Source: Chelonoidis abingdonii (lineage: Eukaryota; Chordata; Testudines; Testudinidae). From it: a stretch of 64,000 nt of DNA. The notes beneath the pieces are model-generated. The model saw only the letters and a program-made list of their open reading frames with translations, ran no database searches and had not been told where the DNA came from. Location of the stretch: positions 178,209,825 to 178,273,824 of the forward strand of contig NC_133769.1 of assembly GCF_003597395.2 (NCBI RefSeq), given 5' to 3'. Shown here one piece after another: positions 12,817-23,904 of the stretch (position 1 is its first letter; every line of letters starts with the position of its first letter). The position numbers were made by a program, and so were the translations under genes.

Positions 12817-12911
12817 CTGTGAGGTGAGGGTGATGCTTGGCTGAGACTGCAGGAGGTTGGCTTGGCTTTGCTGAGGTAGTTGCGTTAAGAGATTCTGCGC
12901 TTGCAGGAGAC
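12817..12911 (-). CDS. POU2F1: POU2F1 coding exon, 95 nt (6th of 7)
   Basis: Two bases that complete the split glycine codon, then 31 codons ([10 protein letters not shown] to PSITLTSQ). The acceptor is CTCTTTTCAG and the donor CAG|GTCAGT. It enters in phase 1 and leaves in phase 0, matching the exon at 39229-39355, so the two together keep the frame (222 nt). This is the last Gln/Leu-rich block before the linker to the POU domain. Confidence 0.95.
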
Positions 12912-13498
12912 CTGAAAAGAGGTGGTTTGGCAAACAGTTTCAGAAACTTTAGAAGCAGACTGAAATGAAACATTTGTTTAAAGATAAATGAGAGGCTGAC
13001 ATCTCCAATGTCTTTAATTCTCAGTCCACAATTCCCCTGCATTCCTCTAAAGCATAAGGAAATTCAGCATTACTTTAGCTGTGATGCAGACACAATAAGT
13101 GCTGACTGGGGCTGCGCTTATATTAAATGTAGGAAGTGTTTCATCTAATGACAGTACTATCAGCTTAATGCCTTGGAGGTGTCACTTGGCCTTCCCTTTC
13201 TGGTTTGGTACTTGATGGTTAGTAGACAGCTGAGGGTTGAAGAGCCAAGTAAAAATAAACTGAAGCCATTGATGGTGATTAAATGTTACACTCTGCACAA
13301 TGTATTTCAGCTGTTGGAACATCCCTTTAGAATGAATGAACAATGAAATGGCTTTAGCAGACAAGTAGTATAACACACAGAAGAAACATATCCAATCACT
13401 TGCAAATACAAAACAGAGAAATAATTACTCCTTTCTAAAAAGAGTCATCTCAAATGTTAGAAAAGGTACTGAACATTCTTTAGGTTGCAGCACAAAAA

Positions 13499-13820
13499 CG
13501 GAGGTTACTTACCTGTAACTGGAGGTTCTTTGAGATGTGTGGGCCCTATCTGTGTTTCACAGGTGGGATACACATGTGCACCATGAGCCTGAGCTCTGAA
13601 TATTTTGCAAATAGCGTTCATGGGCCCACACATGCACCATAGCTCTCCTCACCCACGGAACCACGGGCATAAAAGATTGCGTGGGCCAGTGCCTCTCCAG
13701 TTTCCCAACCTTACCACTGTTCAAACAACCCACAGCAGAGGGGATGGAGGGTATGTACTGAAATACAGATAGGGACCACATACCTCAAAGAATGTCCACA
13801 ATTACAGATAAGTAACCTCC
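13499..13820. repeat. DIRS copy A terminal fold-back (inverted) repeat
   Basis: The left arm (about 13499-13555, GAGGTTACTTACCTGTAACT...) and the right arm (about 13758-13820, ...ATTACAGATAAGTAACCTCC) are imperfect inverted copies about 200 bp apart. An equivalent pair occurs at the left end of copy B (22781-23065). The arms read into GTAAGT/GTGAGT-like sequence. Confidence 0.75.
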
Positions 13821-14219
13821 ATTTCTTCTTCAAGTTAAGGTCCCCGTGTGTATTCCACATATGGGGGATTAACAAGCAACAGTCAACAGGGGTTGGGTAC
13901 GCGGACACCGAAGTGATGGCTGATTGTAGCATTGCTGTCCCCACAGCTATATACACAGTTGACAACTGGAACAGAATGTAATACCTTGTGATGGTATGCA
14001 GAGTTCCAAGTAGCTGCCCTATACATCTCTAAGAGAGGTAAGTCTCTCAGCTATGCAATCTAAGTAGCTTGCCCTCTAATGCCCCTCGTGTGCGTGTGTG
14101 AGGGGAAGATATGAGCTAGTTGGTAACAACCAGCTGATATCCATTTTGAAAGTCTCTGTGCCAATATAGCTAGACACCTTGATCGCTCTGCTATGGAAAC
14201 AAATGGTTTAAGGTGTCTT

Positions 14220-14764
14220 CTAACATCTTTTGTTCATTGCAGATAGAAGTTTGAAGCCCTTCACACATCTAGAATCTGTCCGTCTCTCTTCATCTGAGGC
14301 ATGTGGGAAAAATACTTCTAAGTGGATTACCTGACTCACATGAAACTCGGAAACTACTTTAGGAATGAATCTAGGGTGGAGTTGTAATGACACCTTTTCT
14401 TTGTAGAATGTAGTATATGGTGAGACCACCATGAGCGCTCCCAGCGCACTGATTCTTCTGGCTGACACTGTGGTTTTTAGAAAGGGCACCTTCACGGACA
14501 GATGGGCCATAGACCATATGGCTGGACACTCAAAGGAGGGTTTAGCGAACAATAATAATATAAAATTGAGGTCCCACTGAGATGTGAACTTCACAAATAG
14601 TGTAAAGGATCTGAGAATCCTCTTCAGAAATCTAAATGTGACAGCGTGAGCGAACATTGTACCGTTATCCACAGGAGGATGCAAAGTGCTGATCGCTGCT
14701 AAATACACTTGCAGAGAACTGAGTGTGAGACCCAAAGATTTAAGGATAAGTAGATACTCTAAGA
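14220..14764 (-). pseudogene. DIRS tyrosine recombinase fragment
   Basis: A long minus-strand frame running from the MITE boundary at 14764 to 14220. It includes LEYLLILKSLGLTLSSLQ and a later segment ending VVSEFHVSQVIHLEVFFPHA, both typical of DIRS-family tyrosine recombinases. The N-terminal portion continues beyond the MITE at 15076 and upward. A degraded C-terminal continuation with an RYY segment that could hold the catalytic tyrosine lies near 14000. The MITE insertion and several stops make this a pseudogene. Confidence 0.75.
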
Positions 14765-15075
14765 CAAGGGTATGCAATCTATGGCACACATGCTGAAGGC
14801 GGCACGCGAGTTGATTTTCAGTGGCACTCCCACTGCCCAGGTCCTGGCCACCAGTCCAGGGGGCTCTGCAATTTAATTTAATTCTAAATTAAGCTTCTTA
14901 AACATTTTAAAAACTTTATTTACTTTACAAACAACAACAGTTTAGTTATATATTATAGACTTATAGAAAGAGACCTTCTAAAAATGTTAAAATGTATTAC
15001 TGGCACACAAAACCTTAAATTAGAGTGAACAAATGAAGACTTGGCACATCACTTCTGAAAGGTTGCCAACCCTTG
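14765..15075. mobile_element. hAT-type MITE, 311 bp, with perfect 8-bp target-site duplication
   Basis: Starts CAAGGGTATGCAATCT and ends GTTGCCAACCCTTG, with inverted-repeat ends of the hAT type. It is flanked by a perfect 8-bp duplication, CTCTAAGA, at 14757-14764 and 15076-15083. It is the same family as 44751-45064 and contains the shared inner motif GGCACGCGAG. It interrupts the DIRS recombinase frame, so it is younger than that element. Confidence 0.93.
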
Positions 15076-16170
15076 CTCTAAGATGATAGGGATCCTGGTG
15101 GATTCTGGAGACAGCTGCATTGGTGAGCCCAAGTGGAAAAACATTTCTATTTTGCTGAGTAACAGCTCCTTGTAGAGACTTTTCTGCTTTGGTTAAGGAT
15201 GTATTGCACCCTTTTAGAACGTGAGTGCTCTATTTCTGATACCTATTCAAATATCAAGCTTTGATTTGCAGCGGTCCTGGATTGACGTGCTTCAACCTGC
15301 CCTTGTGTGGTGTTAGAAAGTCCAGCAGCATGAACTGAGAGCTTCAACAGATCCGTAATGAGAACTGCCTCGGCCAGTTGGGTGCAATCAGGCTGACTCA
15401 AGCTCTGCCCCGGTTGATCTTCCACAGAACTTGTGTTATCAATGGGACGGAAAGGGAGGGCAGGCATACCCCGGGCAACCCTTCCATGACACCAACAGGG
15501 CATCTCCCATTGAGCCTTTGCTCAGGGCAGCTGTGGAGCAATGCCAAGAAAGTTACCTGTTTTCCCACAAGGCGAAAAAGTCCCAGGCTAGTGTGCCTCA
15601 TTGGGAGAAGGCATCATCGAGAACCAAATTATGTATTGCCCATTCCTGATTTACAGAAAAATACCTGCTTAGGCAGTCTGTTAAGGAGTTTTGCACCTCT
15701 GAAAAATATGCTGCTGACAAGGTTACATGATAGCTGATACAACAATTCCAGATAAATCTTCTCCAGTTTTGTTCTCTGGATGAGAGTCAAACTTTGGGCA
15801 GAACTGTCACTTTGCTGTTTATTTTGAACTTCTCTGGTGAGTATACAGAGAAGCCAGGCTTCTAGGCAGCTAAGACAAAGCATGACGAATGGTGTCATGT
15901 GTGCATGAGGCCAAGGAGTGAAAGGCAAGTTCTGACTGACGTCCCAGGTCTGACAGTGACCTGATTCATGAGAGTGCTAATGGCATGAAACCTCTCAAGT
16001 GGTAAATATGCTCTTTCTGTAGTCAAATTCAACTTCACCCTATAAAATGTATGAACCTCATGGCGGTCAATGTGGATTTTTCATGATTGACAGATATCCC
16101 GGGAAGGCAGAAGACAGAGCAGAACACTGGTTGCTTACTGGACTGTCTTGTAAGAACTGCCCATCAGAAG

Positions 16171-16458
16171 TCAGTTGTTGAGGTAAAGGAAAACTATAAA
16201 TCCCTCTCTTCTCATCAAAGCTGACACTACTGAAAAAACTGTTGTAAAGACCCTTGCTAGACCAATAAAGAGGACTCTGAATTGGTAAGGCTCTTGATCG
16301 AAGAGAAACCTCCAGTGGGCTAGCTTGATGTTTATGAGAAAATATGCATCTTTCATATCAAGAGCAGTGAACTGTGTGTTCTCCAACAAGAAAATTATTG
16401 ATGCCAAGGATATCATATGAAATTTTAGTTTTTGAATGAACCTGTTCAGCTGACTCAT
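16171..16458 (-). pseudogene. DIRS reverse transcriptase fragment
   Basis: The minus-strand frame contains FTALDMKDAYFLINIKLAHW and then LYLNN, the order of RT motif A (a LDxxDAYF-type motif) followed by the catalytic box. The catalytic YLDD-type box reads YLNN here, so the catalytic aspartates are lost. The fragment continues upstream to about 16560 in broken form. It belongs to DIRS copy A. Confidence 0.8.
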
Positions 16459-16828
16459 ATCGAGAACTGGCCTCCATCCCCCATTCTTATTAGGGATGAA
16501 GTAATGGGAACAGAATCCTTTTCTTTGATGTTGAGGTAGAACCCTTCCCAGGACACCTCTTAGGAAAAGGAAATTTACCTACTGTTGAAGAATCTCATTG
16601 TGAGAATGGTCCCTGAAAAGAAACTGAGAGGGGGGTTTGTGGTAAGAGGTACCAGAACCTTGATCAGATACCTGCCATGAATAATCTAATACCCATTTGT
16701 CTTTAGTTAGGGCCCTCCAGTTTTTGGCAAATTGGATAAAGTGACTTCCAAATATCAGAGAAGGGGAATAAAGCAGAATCCATAAAGAAATGTAGGTCTC
16801 AACAGTCCCACTGAAAGAAACTCTTTGC

Positions 16829-17570
16829 TCAGGGTTTAGAGTATAATATGGTGGTGGATGTTGCAGAGGCTGGGTTCCTGGGTCTACAAACCACTGTCTC
16901 TTGCATGGTGGCCTGAGGATCCTGGTGGTAAAACTGCTGAGGTGGTGCTCTTAGCCTATGTCCCAATTTATGGTGTTTTCTCTTAGAGGCAGGGGTATAA
17001 ATGCTCAACGAACGAAGCACTGTCCTCCAGTCTTTGAGGGAGTGGATAGACTCATCCATTTTGTCATGGATTAGGTTGGTGTATTGAAGGGCAGATCTTG
17101 GATGGTACTCTGCATCTTTCTAGGGAAACCTGAAGATTGTAACCACAAGTCACTCTTCACAAGCATGTCTGTAGACATCCCCTAGATATAGTATCTGTCA
17201 CATCCACCATGTCTTGGAGGGAAATTTTGGCTACCAATCTCCCCTTATCCACTAAGGTCTGGATGCAGGGTCTATTCTCCTAAAGGAGCTTGTCCTTGAA
17301 TTCTAAAACCTTCTTATAATTAGTAAAATCATATTTGGCCAAGAATACCTAATAATTTGAGATCCTGAATTCAAGAGAGGTGGAAGAGAAGACCGTTCTC
17401 CCTAGAAGGCTGAGCTGCTTGTCTCACCTATCAGCAGGAGCAGTCTTTCGGTGCTGTTGTTTGGACCACGCTGTAGCTGCTTACACCAAAGAATTAGGCA
17501 ATGGGTGAGAACAAAAATGCTCTCCCCTTGGATGGAACAATGTAGTGCTTCTCAACTCTCTTAGGGGTGG
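16829..17570 (-). pseudogene. DIRS gag remnant (copy A, C-terminal part)
   Basis: The minus-strand frame at 17059-16829 begins DESIHSLKDWRTVLRSLSIY, a pattern I recognise from turtle DIRS gag proteins just ahead of the reverse transcriptase. Above it, 17060-17570 translates in several frames into further gag-like pieces (VDKGRLVAKISLQD). Broken by stops and frameshifts. Confidence 0.65.
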
Positions 17571-17616
17571 GAGCACAAGAAGCAGGTGTGCGCCAAACCC
17601 TCTTTACCAGGTCCAT

Positions 17617-18764
17617 TGTAGGGGTAAGATTTTACATTTGTATTAAAGGTCATAATGTAGTATGTAATAAATGTATTAATGTATGTCTTGAGTTCATCCT
17701 GCCAGCCACCCTTCTTGAATAGCAGAAAGGAATGACTTTTTGGGGCACTGGTGGAAACGCATCTGACAGACTGTCAGTGTCTGTACTGACATTAAGGCAG
17801 GAACAGACCAGAACAGTCCTTATGACTGATTATGGTCACCCTTTGTTTTAGGATAAGTTGTATCATAAAAGATGGGGTCTTGTTTCCTATATGCATAACA
17901 AACTAGGCCCTCTGGTCATTTCTTTGTTTAAAGGTTTAGCAAGTAAAAGACTGACCATGTATTGTATCTATGTTAATTAGACTGGAGGAATACTGAAGGC
18001 CCAGGCCACAATGTGAACTGTTTTGACCACGTATTTAGTAAAGTTTAATTTACAATGCCTTTCTTGATCAATATAAAACACTGCTGTTTGTATACCTTTG
18101 AAGGTCTCTGTAAAAGACTGTGTGAATAAGGGTGTATGAATCAGGAAAAGATAAGGTGTGAAGGGCACATTGTTGGAGCCAGATGGTCAAGGGAGGAGAA
18201 GTGAAGAGACTTAACGAGACTTATTGACGCCAGAGAACCATCAATGTGCATCCATGACTGAGAGAAGGCAGACTGATGACCCTGAGGTGGAGACTGGAAC
18301 CCCTAATGACAAGACAATTGATTAAATCAAAACCAGGACAGGATAACCCTCTCAGAGGTGCTTTGGAATGTTTATGTCAGAGGATAACACCAATTAAGGA
18401 GTAACCAGTCAAACTGACACAGCAAAATTCACAAACTTCAACAGAGAAAAAGGACTATAAGAACAGGGTGTTTTGCCATGGGGCTTTGGGTTCGTCTTGC
18501 CACAGCTCCAGAAGCATTGGATTGCAACCGACAAGAGCCCGGCTCCCGATCTGCAACCCATCTGGCTGGCCACTAGATTGATCCAGACTCTGGACTGGTA
18601 ACCTTAAACATTGACTGGCAGGGGGGAGAGAGAGAGAGAGAGAAAGACAGACAGACAGACAGACAGAGACTGAAAAGCATATGCTAACTGCTGTACTCTC
18701 AATAAATCTGCCGTGTTTCCTTCTCCCCTATAAAAGATCTCGTGTACTTTGTATAAGCATAACA
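17617..18764 (+). mobile_element. Solo LTR, 1148 bp, inserted in DIRS gag, 4-bp duplication
   Basis: Starts TGTAGGGGTAAG and ends GCATAACA. CCAT lies on both sides (17613-17616 and 18765-18768), a 4-bp target-site duplication of the size made by gammaretrovirus-like elements. A TATA-type sequence (ACTATAAGAAC) lies near 18453 and a polyadenylation signal AATAAA at 18701, giving plus orientation. A (GA)n/(GACA)n simple repeat lies at 18627-18670. The DIRS gag frame can be followed from one flank to the other when the LTR is ignored. No internal viral genes are present. Confidence 0.82.
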
Positions 18765-18768
18765 CCAT

Positions 18769-20165
18769 GATGGCCTCGCTGATGGGGAAGGCCACTCAAC
18801 TGAGACTGGAAGACTACAGCATGTCTAATAAACTGTGGTGAGGCTCCTGGACTTCCTCAAGCTGAATCTGTAGTTCTGCAGCCACCTTATCCATGAGCTC
18901 TTGATACTGTTTCAAGTCATCTGGAAGGGACAGAGAAGACGGAATAACCACCTCATTCAGTGAAGATGATGAGACTGTTCCCAGAACTGTTGGACTTGAC
19001 TCACCTTCCCTTCCAAATATTCCAGTGGGGTTGGCTGTGGATGTCCAGGCGATGGAAAACAGAACTCCTGGATGAATCCTGGGTGTCACTAGAATGGATT
19101 AACTAGTGGAGATGGACTTCTTGGCATAGGGTACCACCTCTCTCATGGCCAAGTGTATTTGGTTGGAGGTTGGAACTCTGATTTTCTGGGGCTCCTGTCT
19201 CATACCACCTCTGTCTGATGCTGAAGACACTCCTGCAGGGGCCTCAGACTCATCTGAAAAGAAAGTCGGATCCCGTATCTCTGGCAGAACTGATGGTACT
19301 GTTGGTTGCACCTCAAGACTGGGAGGTGGGAGAGGAGAATGACTCTGCCTCATTAGGAAATTCCTTTCTTTTGGTGTATTAATGTCCTGGAATGTCTCAA
19401 TCGGAGGGTTGAATGCAGACAGAAAAGACCAACGTGTCCTCTGGGGGGATGCAGGTCTCTCATCATCATGAAATATGAGAAGAGTCCATTGGTGGAGCTG
19501 TCAGAACTGGTGCTTCCCTGGTCACTGTGGCAGTTGGCTCCCTCCAGGGCAGGGTTGCTACTAGTATCACACTGGCACTAGAAATAGATGGGAACACCAA
19601 GAGCCATTTATCCCAAGCCTTCACCACTGGAGCTGACATCAGAATCACTGGATTCATACCTCTGAGTGCCTCCTGCTCCTGCTGAGAGGATTTACTCATG
19701 ACTAAGGACTTAGTGCCCATATGCTCTCCTGATACTGATGGGGGCGGGGAGGGATCTTCTCTCTTTTGGAGCAGTTTTAGACAAAGATGCCTTGTCCTTT
19801 TGTCTATGAAAGTGACCGTTGCTTCTTCTTGGGTGTAACAGTCTTATCCTTTGTTCCTGAACTCATACTCAGCAGTGCACTACCAGCCTGGTGACAGTGA
19901 TGCACCGGGCGGGGTTTCCAGCCCAGATCTACTGAAGCCTCATTGACTTCTCCATGAGATATTTTCTGAGTCTCAGTTCCTGACCCTCATGAGCTCTGGG
20001 AAGAAAAGAGCGGCAGATGCTGCACTTCGCAGAAATATGAACCTCACCCAGACAGCAGAAGTACCACTGATGTTTGTCGCTCACTGTAAAGGAGCAAGGG
20101 CAGGAAATGGTTTTTGAACCCTGGAAATAATCCCAGACCTTTTGAGGGATGAGGGGAATCCCCAA
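18769..20165 (-). pseudogene. DIRS gag remnant (copy A, N-terminal part)
   Basis: Successive minus-strand frames: 20165-19929 holds YFCCLGEVHISAKCSICRSF, a zinc-knuckle-like Cys/His segment, followed by a charged helix (RAHEGQELRLRKYLMEKS). The frames at 19720-19466 and 19353-19099 are Ser/Pro-rich. The frame 19089-18814 has SSSLNEVVIPSSLSLPDDLK, matching the equivalent part of DIRS copy C (62355-62152). The frames are separated by stops and frameshifts. Confidence 0.65.
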
Positions 20166-20190
20166 GTGGGAAAGAAAACTTTTTAAAAAT

Positions 20191-20710
20191 GAAAATGTAA
20201 TTGGAGAACGCTGAATTTGTTAATTAAAACTAATTAAATAAATATATACTGGCGATGAAATGTTCAGGGTTGATATTCATGGAGAATAAAGCCCTCTGCT
20301 TATGCTAGAAGAGGTTCAGCATAAGCAGTAGTGTCCAAACTTCCCCGAACACCTAGTCAATGTGCTTCATCTCTGCCCCTCAAGTACCACTGAGAGCAAG
20401 AGGGCACAATTAATCCATCATTCCTTTGTTGAGACTGTCCAATTAGCTCTAATTATGTTGCGGTTTCTATGACGTGGACATCTGTCTAAAAATTTGACTG
20501 AAACTCCAGTTGCAATTAATAAAATCACTCAGCCAGCTGACAGTAATGGACTTCTCATTTTTACTGACCTGCAATGAATTCCAACTGGTGACCTAAAGAT
20601 GAAAGGCTCAGACTGGTCTGATGATGCCACCTGCTGATATACTGATGACGGATAAAAATTAGAGGTGTCCATGCTGATGTCATCAGATCTCTCAACTGCC
20701 TTTACCACCA
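20191..20710. other. Intron between DIRS copy A and AT-rich repeat
   Basis: Mixed sequence. A short minus-strand frame at 20711-20529 has no recognisable domain. No repeat named. Confidence 0.4.
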
Positions 20711-21070
20711 CTGATCATGAGTAGAGTTGGCAAAAAAAATTGTGAATATATAATTTGCTGAAAAATGAATTTTTCAGAGCACCAAAACTAATCACAAATT
20801 CAGGTTCTATTTGGCAAAAGTTTCAGAGACAAATTCTGAATGTTTTGTTTCAAAATGTAGCTAATTAAAAACAAAGTTAAGATAAAACACACCCAAAACC
20901 AACCTGAAACGACCCACTGAAAAAAATTAATTTTGGGTTAAATTAAGTGTTTTGTTCAACCCAAAATATTTTGATTTTTTCAATTTCAGCCAGAAAAACT
21001 AACTAACTAACTAAATAAAGTTTTGGTTTAGAAACAAACAAAGGTAGCTGTTTTTTCCCCCCCACACCCT
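20711..21070. repeat. AT-rich interspersed repeat, unclassified, with short CTAA tandem
   Basis: Dominated by AAAATTTT-type words, with internal partial self-complementarity such as CAAAATATTTTGATTTTTTC. A short AACTAACTAACTAACTAA tandem lies at about 20998-21015. It resembles AT-rich MITE-like repeats of turtle genomes, but I cannot name the family. Confidence 0.4.
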
Positions 21071-21625
21071 CAGATTTTTGGTTCAGTCCCCAGACAACGA
21101 TAAAACAAATCAATTATTCACTCCATCATAATCATGAGGCTTTTACTCATCTGGTGATTGTAGAAGTAGATTGTACTTGTCGTTTGGTGATTACGTTATT
21201 TTCTCTCAAAAGAAATCTTGGGGATTAGGACTGGTCTACACTACAGAGTTTTGCTGACAAAAGTCAGCTTTTATTGACAAAACAGTGGTAATGTACACAC
21301 TACAATGCTTTCACCGGCTAAAAACTCTCCTGCTTTGCTGACAAAATAAAACAGCCTCGCCAAGAGACAGAGCTTTTTGTGGCAAAAGTTGTATACACAA
21401 AGTGTCAGTGTAGACACTGCGCTTGGCTATGTCACTGCAAATGGCCTCCAGGAGTTGTCTCATAATGCCCATCCTGACCACTTTGATCAGCAGTTCGAAC
21501 TTCGCTGCCCTGCACCCAGGTACATAGGCTTCTACCTCTCCCCCTTTTAAGGCCTGTGAATTTTTGAAATGCTACTTCTTGTTTGCTCAGCGTGGACAGC
21601 TCACTTTACATCTTCCCAGGTGAAC

Positions 21626-22167
21626 ATGGCAGTTCCATGCAGCAAACGCTCATTTGCTTCAAGCACACCTGAGTTCTTGGATCTGCTAGCACTGTGGGGA
21701 GAGGAGGCTGTTAAGTCAAGTCCCAGCTCAGCTCCAGGCACAGGATCTTCAAAACCTACAGTCAGATTTCTCATGGCATGTTGAATAAGGGCTATGAATG
21801 GGACACACATCAGTGCCATGCAAAGATAAAGGAGCTGAGGCAGGCATACCAGAAGGCAAGATAGTCAAATCATCACTCTGGTGCTGCACTGAAGATTCGC
21901 CACTTCTATAAGGAGCTGGACACCATCCTAAGCGGTGACTTCACCTACATTGCCAAGAGTCCAGTGGATACTTTGGTGGGGCTGGAGACAGCGGATTCAA
22001 CCCCAAGGACAAAGTTGTGGACAAGGAGGTCGAGTTGTAGGATGATGTGGAGCACGTCAGGGTCATTTGGTGGTGTGGCAAGTCAAGACCTCTTTTCCAC
22101 TCTAGAGAGATCTAGTCAGTCCCAGCAGTCATCTCTGATGCATAAGATTCAGGAGAGGAGAGCTGTG
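21626..22167 (+). pseudogene. Harbinger Myb/SANT-like gene, exon 1
   Basis: The product begins MAVPCSKRSFASSTPEFLDL, then LLALWGEEAV, the opening of the Myb/SANT-like DNA-binding domain of turtle Harbinger accessory proteins. It is followed, after a stop at 21784 and frameshifts, by a KELRQAYQ-type helix and the FYKEL(D) segment. The exon ends at a good donor (GCTGTG|GTAAGTG). In the Harbinger system this protein helps the transposase recognise the element ends. Stops and frameshifts make it non-functional. Confidence 0.75.
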
Positions 22168-22780
22168 GTAAGTGATCTTTTTGAGGTGCACAGTTAATGA
22201 GGTAGAGCTGTCCTTTGCTTTGTATATTCTAGACGTGGATGATGGGATAGAAACGTAATGACTAGCTGTGTTTGAGTATACTTCACATTCCCCTGTGTAG
22301 CTAAGCAGTGCAGTGGAACAGCATATTAATTCACACCAAGATTTAACAAGAATCCTCCAGAAAGATCTCTAGGAAACTTTCTGGAGGTATGCGCCAATCC
22401 TCTGTTGAAGGTTCTTAGGCAGAGCTGCTTTGATCCTTCCCCTGTTGCAGGAAACTTTCCAGTGCCAATTGGCAATCACTTGTGCAGGGATCAAACTAGG
22501 ACAGGTGAGCAGTATACGGACCTGGTCTGAAGCCGCACACATGCAGGAGATACACACTTGCATCCTTGCTTACCCTTAGGAGTGAGATATCAGCTTCAAT
22601 GACCCCCACCAGTGGAAAATGGTGGTAGAATTTACAATATTGTCCTTAGCTGCCTGCAGTGATCCCCTTAAAAAAATCTGAGATCTTCTGCCCCATCTTG
22701 AGCACTCCCCAGGCCTAACTCACCATGTTTAGGGTGTTTGCCGAGCTGTGTGCTTGCCAAGGGACAGTGAGAAAAAGAGG
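22168..22780 (+). other. Intron of the Harbinger Myb-like gene, left of nested DIRS
   Basis: Non-coding sequence between the exon 1 donor and the DIRS boundary. Includes an imperfect inverted repeat around CCTCCAGAAAG/CTTTCTGGAGG (22354-22387). Nothing else recognised. Confidence 0.5.
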
Positions 22781-23065
22781 GTTACTCACCTTTGTAACTG
22801 TTGTTCTTCGAGATGTGTTGCTCATATTCATTCCAAGTAGGTGTGCGTGCGCCGCGTGCACGTTCGTCGGAAGAATTTTCCCCTAGCAACACCCGGCGGG
22901 TCAGCAGCGCCCTGGCATGGCGCCTTTTGCCGGTACCGTATATATGCCCCTGCCAACCGGCCGCTCCTCAGTTCCTTCTTGCCGGCTACTGACAGTGGGA
23001 GGAGAGGCGGTGTGGAATGAATTAGACAACACATTCTCGAAGAACAACAGTTCAAGGTGAGTAAC
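22781..23065. repeat. DIRS copy B terminal fold-back repeat
   Basis: GTTACTCACC...CTGTTGTTCTTCGAGATG at the left is matched by the inverse ...CTCGAAGAACAACAG...GGTGAGTAAC ending at 23065. This gives arms of about 53 bp with few mismatches, separated by about 180 bp. Confidence 0.85.
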
Positions 23066-23490
23066 GTGCTTCCTTCGAGTGCTGCTCATATTCATCAATA
23101 GGCTGGATCCCAAGCCTTACCTAGGCATGGGGTCGGAGTTGGGACGTGTTCGAAAGTAGAAACACCAAGCCAAGAGGCTGCATTCGTTCCTGGACTGCTG
23201 CACCAAGCGTATGGGCAGAAGCGTTGCGACGACACAGTGGCTGCGAACATCTCTTGCTATAGCAACGAGCTAGGAAGAGCATCGAGGAAGCTTGTGCTCG
23301 TCATGATGTGCAGTCATCTCGACGAGAGTGGAGCTAAAGCGAGCCGTTTTAGCAGGCCATCCCAGGTGAGATAGCTTGAGAAACAAACAGAGGTGACCTT
23401 TCAGTCCTGTCCGCACGGGCAATTAAAAGTGGGAGTTTCGAAGGTCTGGTCGGTTAATGTAGAAGCCAGCGCTCGGAACCATCAAGTGAA

Positions 23491-23904
23491 TTAGGCTCTG
23501 CTCCTCGCGGATGCATGGGTTAGGATAAAACACTGGGGGAATGTCTTGGTTAAGTGGAAAGGGGCCACTCTTGGGAGGAGGCGGACGGGCGCAGCTGCAC
23601 CTCTGTCCCTGGATGATGGTAGGTGGTCCGCGACACAGAGGCGGAAGCTCAGAAGACTCTCCTGGCCGATGTAATGGCACCAGGAAGCCCCTCCACGTAG
23701 ACACGGAGAGAGCAGTGCGCCAAGGGTTCGAAGGGAGGCCATTATTTTAGGAACCAGACTGAGTCCAGGAGGCGGGACGGCGCGGACTGGGATCAAGCGC
23801 TCGCAAGCCCTTGAGGACCTAGATACCAATCGGGTAGGAAAAACGAAGACGGGGAAGGGCCGTCTCCTGATGGACCGAAGAAATGCAGCTAGGTGGACTC
23901 GCAA
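23491..23904 (-). pseudogene. DIRS tyrosine-recombinase region remnant (copy B)
   Basis: An open minus-strand frame of 137 codons with no clean domain match. By position within the element, and by DNA resemblance of its opposite strand to the recombinase part of other turtle DIRS elements, it covers the recombinase region in the wrong frame. Low confidence that this specific frame was ever the protein. Confidence 0.4.

Larger units (their letters stand above)
13499..20190 (-). mobile_element. DIRS-type tyrosine-recombinase retrotransposon, degraded, 5'-truncated (copy A)
   Basis: A minus-strand element whose pieces lie in DIRS order: gag with a zinc-knuckle-like segment (20165-19929), further gag blocks (19720-16829), reverse transcriptase (16458-16171), remnants of later pol sequence (15928-15243), tyrosine recombinase (15060-14220), and a terminal fold-back repeat at 13499-13820. 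All frames are interrupted. It contains a later hAT MITE (14765-15075) and a later LTR (17617-18764). No matching terminal repeat was found upstream of 20190, so the 5' end appears lost. DIRS elements integrate by a tyrosine recombinase and do not make target-site duplications, and none is seen. It lies in the same orientation as POU2F1. Confidence 0.8.

Noticed and set aside
18627..18670. (GA)n/(GACA)n tract as an independent microsatellite feature
   Set aside because: It lies inside the 1148-bp LTR and is described there.
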